A stretch of 64,000 nt of DNA from Pareuzebyella sediminis (lineage in GTDB: Bacteria; Bacteroidota; Bacteroidia; Flavobacteriales; Flavobacteriaceae), in assembly GCF_008367235.1 (NCBI RefSeq), contig NZ_VTZS01000002.1, positions 806,001 through 870,000 on the forward strand, written 5' to 3'. Made by a program: the position numbers and the translations under genes. Of the stretch, positions 63,274-64,000 are shown piece by piece (positions within the stretch are counted from its first letter, which is position 1; each line of letters starts with the position of its first letter). The notes beneath the pieces are model-generated. The model was not told the DNA's origin. It saw nothing but the letters and a program-made list of their open reading frames with translations, and did no database searches.

Positions 63274-64000
63274 ATGATTTCTATGAGAGACATAGAGGCA
63301 CTTCTTGTTTATAGAACGTATTTTGTATTTCTTTTTATGATTTTAACCTTCATGCCGGTGGGGCAAGCCCAATGTAACTCCTTAAGAAACTTAATTAATT
63401 CCAATCTAACCTCCTCCGAAAAAGGCAGTGCAATAGATTCCCTAATTAACAATTTAATCGATCAAAAAAGCGATAGTTTGGCAGATTGCTATCATGACTT
63501 AGGATATAGGTGGTATTATAAAAATTGGGTTGCCAATAAATCCACTTCAGATATTGAAAATGCAGTAAAATATACTAAAATGGCGATTAAGGTCAGAAAA
63601 GAAGCGGATAATTTTGACACCTTATCGTTGCGCCAATCAATGTACAACCTAGCTTTCTTCTTCAAGGCTGCCGGTGACATTTATAAATCAAAGCATGCTT
63701 ACCGTGATATCATATCACTTTCATTGAATGATGAAAAAGAAAATTATGCCAAGAACCATCTCGGTCTAATATTGATAGGCATGGGCGATTTTAGTGAAGC
63801 ACTAAATCTTTTTAAGGACGTAGTTCGGTTTTCAATCAAGAAAGAAGATATGTCAGAGCTTCTTTTACTAGCTTATATAAATATATCGGATTGCTATGCA
63901 GCTATGGGCTATATTGAAAATAAAGATAGCCTGGATCACTATGTCAAACTCGGCCAAAACCTTATTATGAAAAGAGGTATGGAAAGTACTTATAAAAGTG
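63274..64000 (+). CDS. TPR-repeat exported protein, 3' end cut by window
   Basis: Reading frame open from ATG 63274 (or 63283) to the window end, at least 242 codons. It begins with a signal-like segment (YRTYFVFLFMILTFMPVGQA-Q) followed by TPR-like helices: NAVKYTKMAIKVRKEADNFD, LRQSMYNLAFFFKAAGDIYK and HLGLILIGMGDFSEALNLFK. The missing C-terminus could be a histidine kinase, as in the kinase at 21765, or a CHAT-type peptidase. CHAT proteins and subtilases are sometimes neighbours, but nothing in the visible part decides this. Confidence 0.7.
   Translation, partial: MISMRDIEALLVYRTYFVFLFMILTFMPVGQAQCNSLRNLINSNLTSSEKGSAIDSLINNLIDQKSDSLADCYHDLGYRWYYKNWVANKSTSDIENAVKYTKMAIKVRKEADNFDTLSLRQSMYNLAFFFKAAGDIYKSKHAYRDIISLSLNDEKENYAKNHLGLILIGMGDFSEALNLFKDVVRFSIKKEDMSELLLLAYINISDCYAAMGYIENKDSLDHYVKLGQNLIMKRGMESTYKS

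Overview
The window looks like a chromosomal segment of a marine-type Flavobacteriaceae (Bacteroidota). The evidence is a Bacteroidota-specific subtype iii type VI secretion system (tssN/tssO/tssP-like genes, no icmF/dotU seen), a TAnnTTTG-type promoter box, carboxypeptidase-regulatory and PKD domains, SCxK-type lipoprotein signals, moderate AT-richness and weak Shine-Dalgarno sites. No rRNA, tRNA, CRISPR array or intact insertion sequence was recognised.

Layout. (1) 1-20652, plus strand: the distal half of an extracellular contractile injection system (eCIS; AFP/PVC/MAC type). It holds a gp25-like baseplate gene cut by the window edge, two giant Afp11/Afp12-like baseplate proteins, an 1139-aa protein with an embedded carboxypeptidase-regulatory domain, a CIS tape-measure protein, a cargo module and an Afp15-like AAA ATPase. 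The cargo module is a 1775-aa DUF4157 protein with CHAP-like and nuclease-like domains, a small possible immunity protein, and a second DUF4157 protein with two HExxH motifs. A terminator and several perfect hairpins separate the structural genes from the tape-measure/cargo part. (2) 21242-26275: a small unknown gene coupled to a TPR histidine kinase and a NarL-type regulator, a membrane protein and a secreted or outer-membrane protein. (3) 26440-35940, minus strand: a defence island. It is a type I restriction-modification operon hsdM-hsdS-X-DUF3800-hsdR whose two accessory genes are joined to hsdS by ATGA overlaps. Next to it are a decayed DUF2188 gene and a TIR-domain protein. A candidate small structured RNA lies between the DUF3800 gene and hsdR on the opposite strand. 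(4) 36519-59843: a T6SS of subtype iii in four transcription units: tssE-tssF-tssP-tssK-tssO (minus), NlpC/P60-tssG-tssN (plus), hcp1-hcp2-vgrG-adaptor-PAAR/Rhs-immunity (plus) and clpV-tssB-tssC-metalloprotease effector (minus). tssQ and tssR were not found here. (5) 60365-64000: an Ig-like (BIG2) lipoprotein, a subtilisin-like lipoprotein and a truncated TPR protein.

How it works together. Two different contractile machines sit within 60 kb: one probably released from the cell (eCIS) and one anchored in the envelope (T6SS). Each carries at least one toxin with a candidate immunity gene. The strongest regulatory observation is a two-part promoter-like element, TGTTAACC, 16-17 nt, then YATTAAAK. 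It lies upstream of all four T6SS transcription units in the direction of transcription, with a weaker match before the neighbouring BIG2 lipoprotein. This suggests one dedicated sigma factor or activator switches the whole system. Most functions here are inferred from motifs read by eye; no database search was possible.
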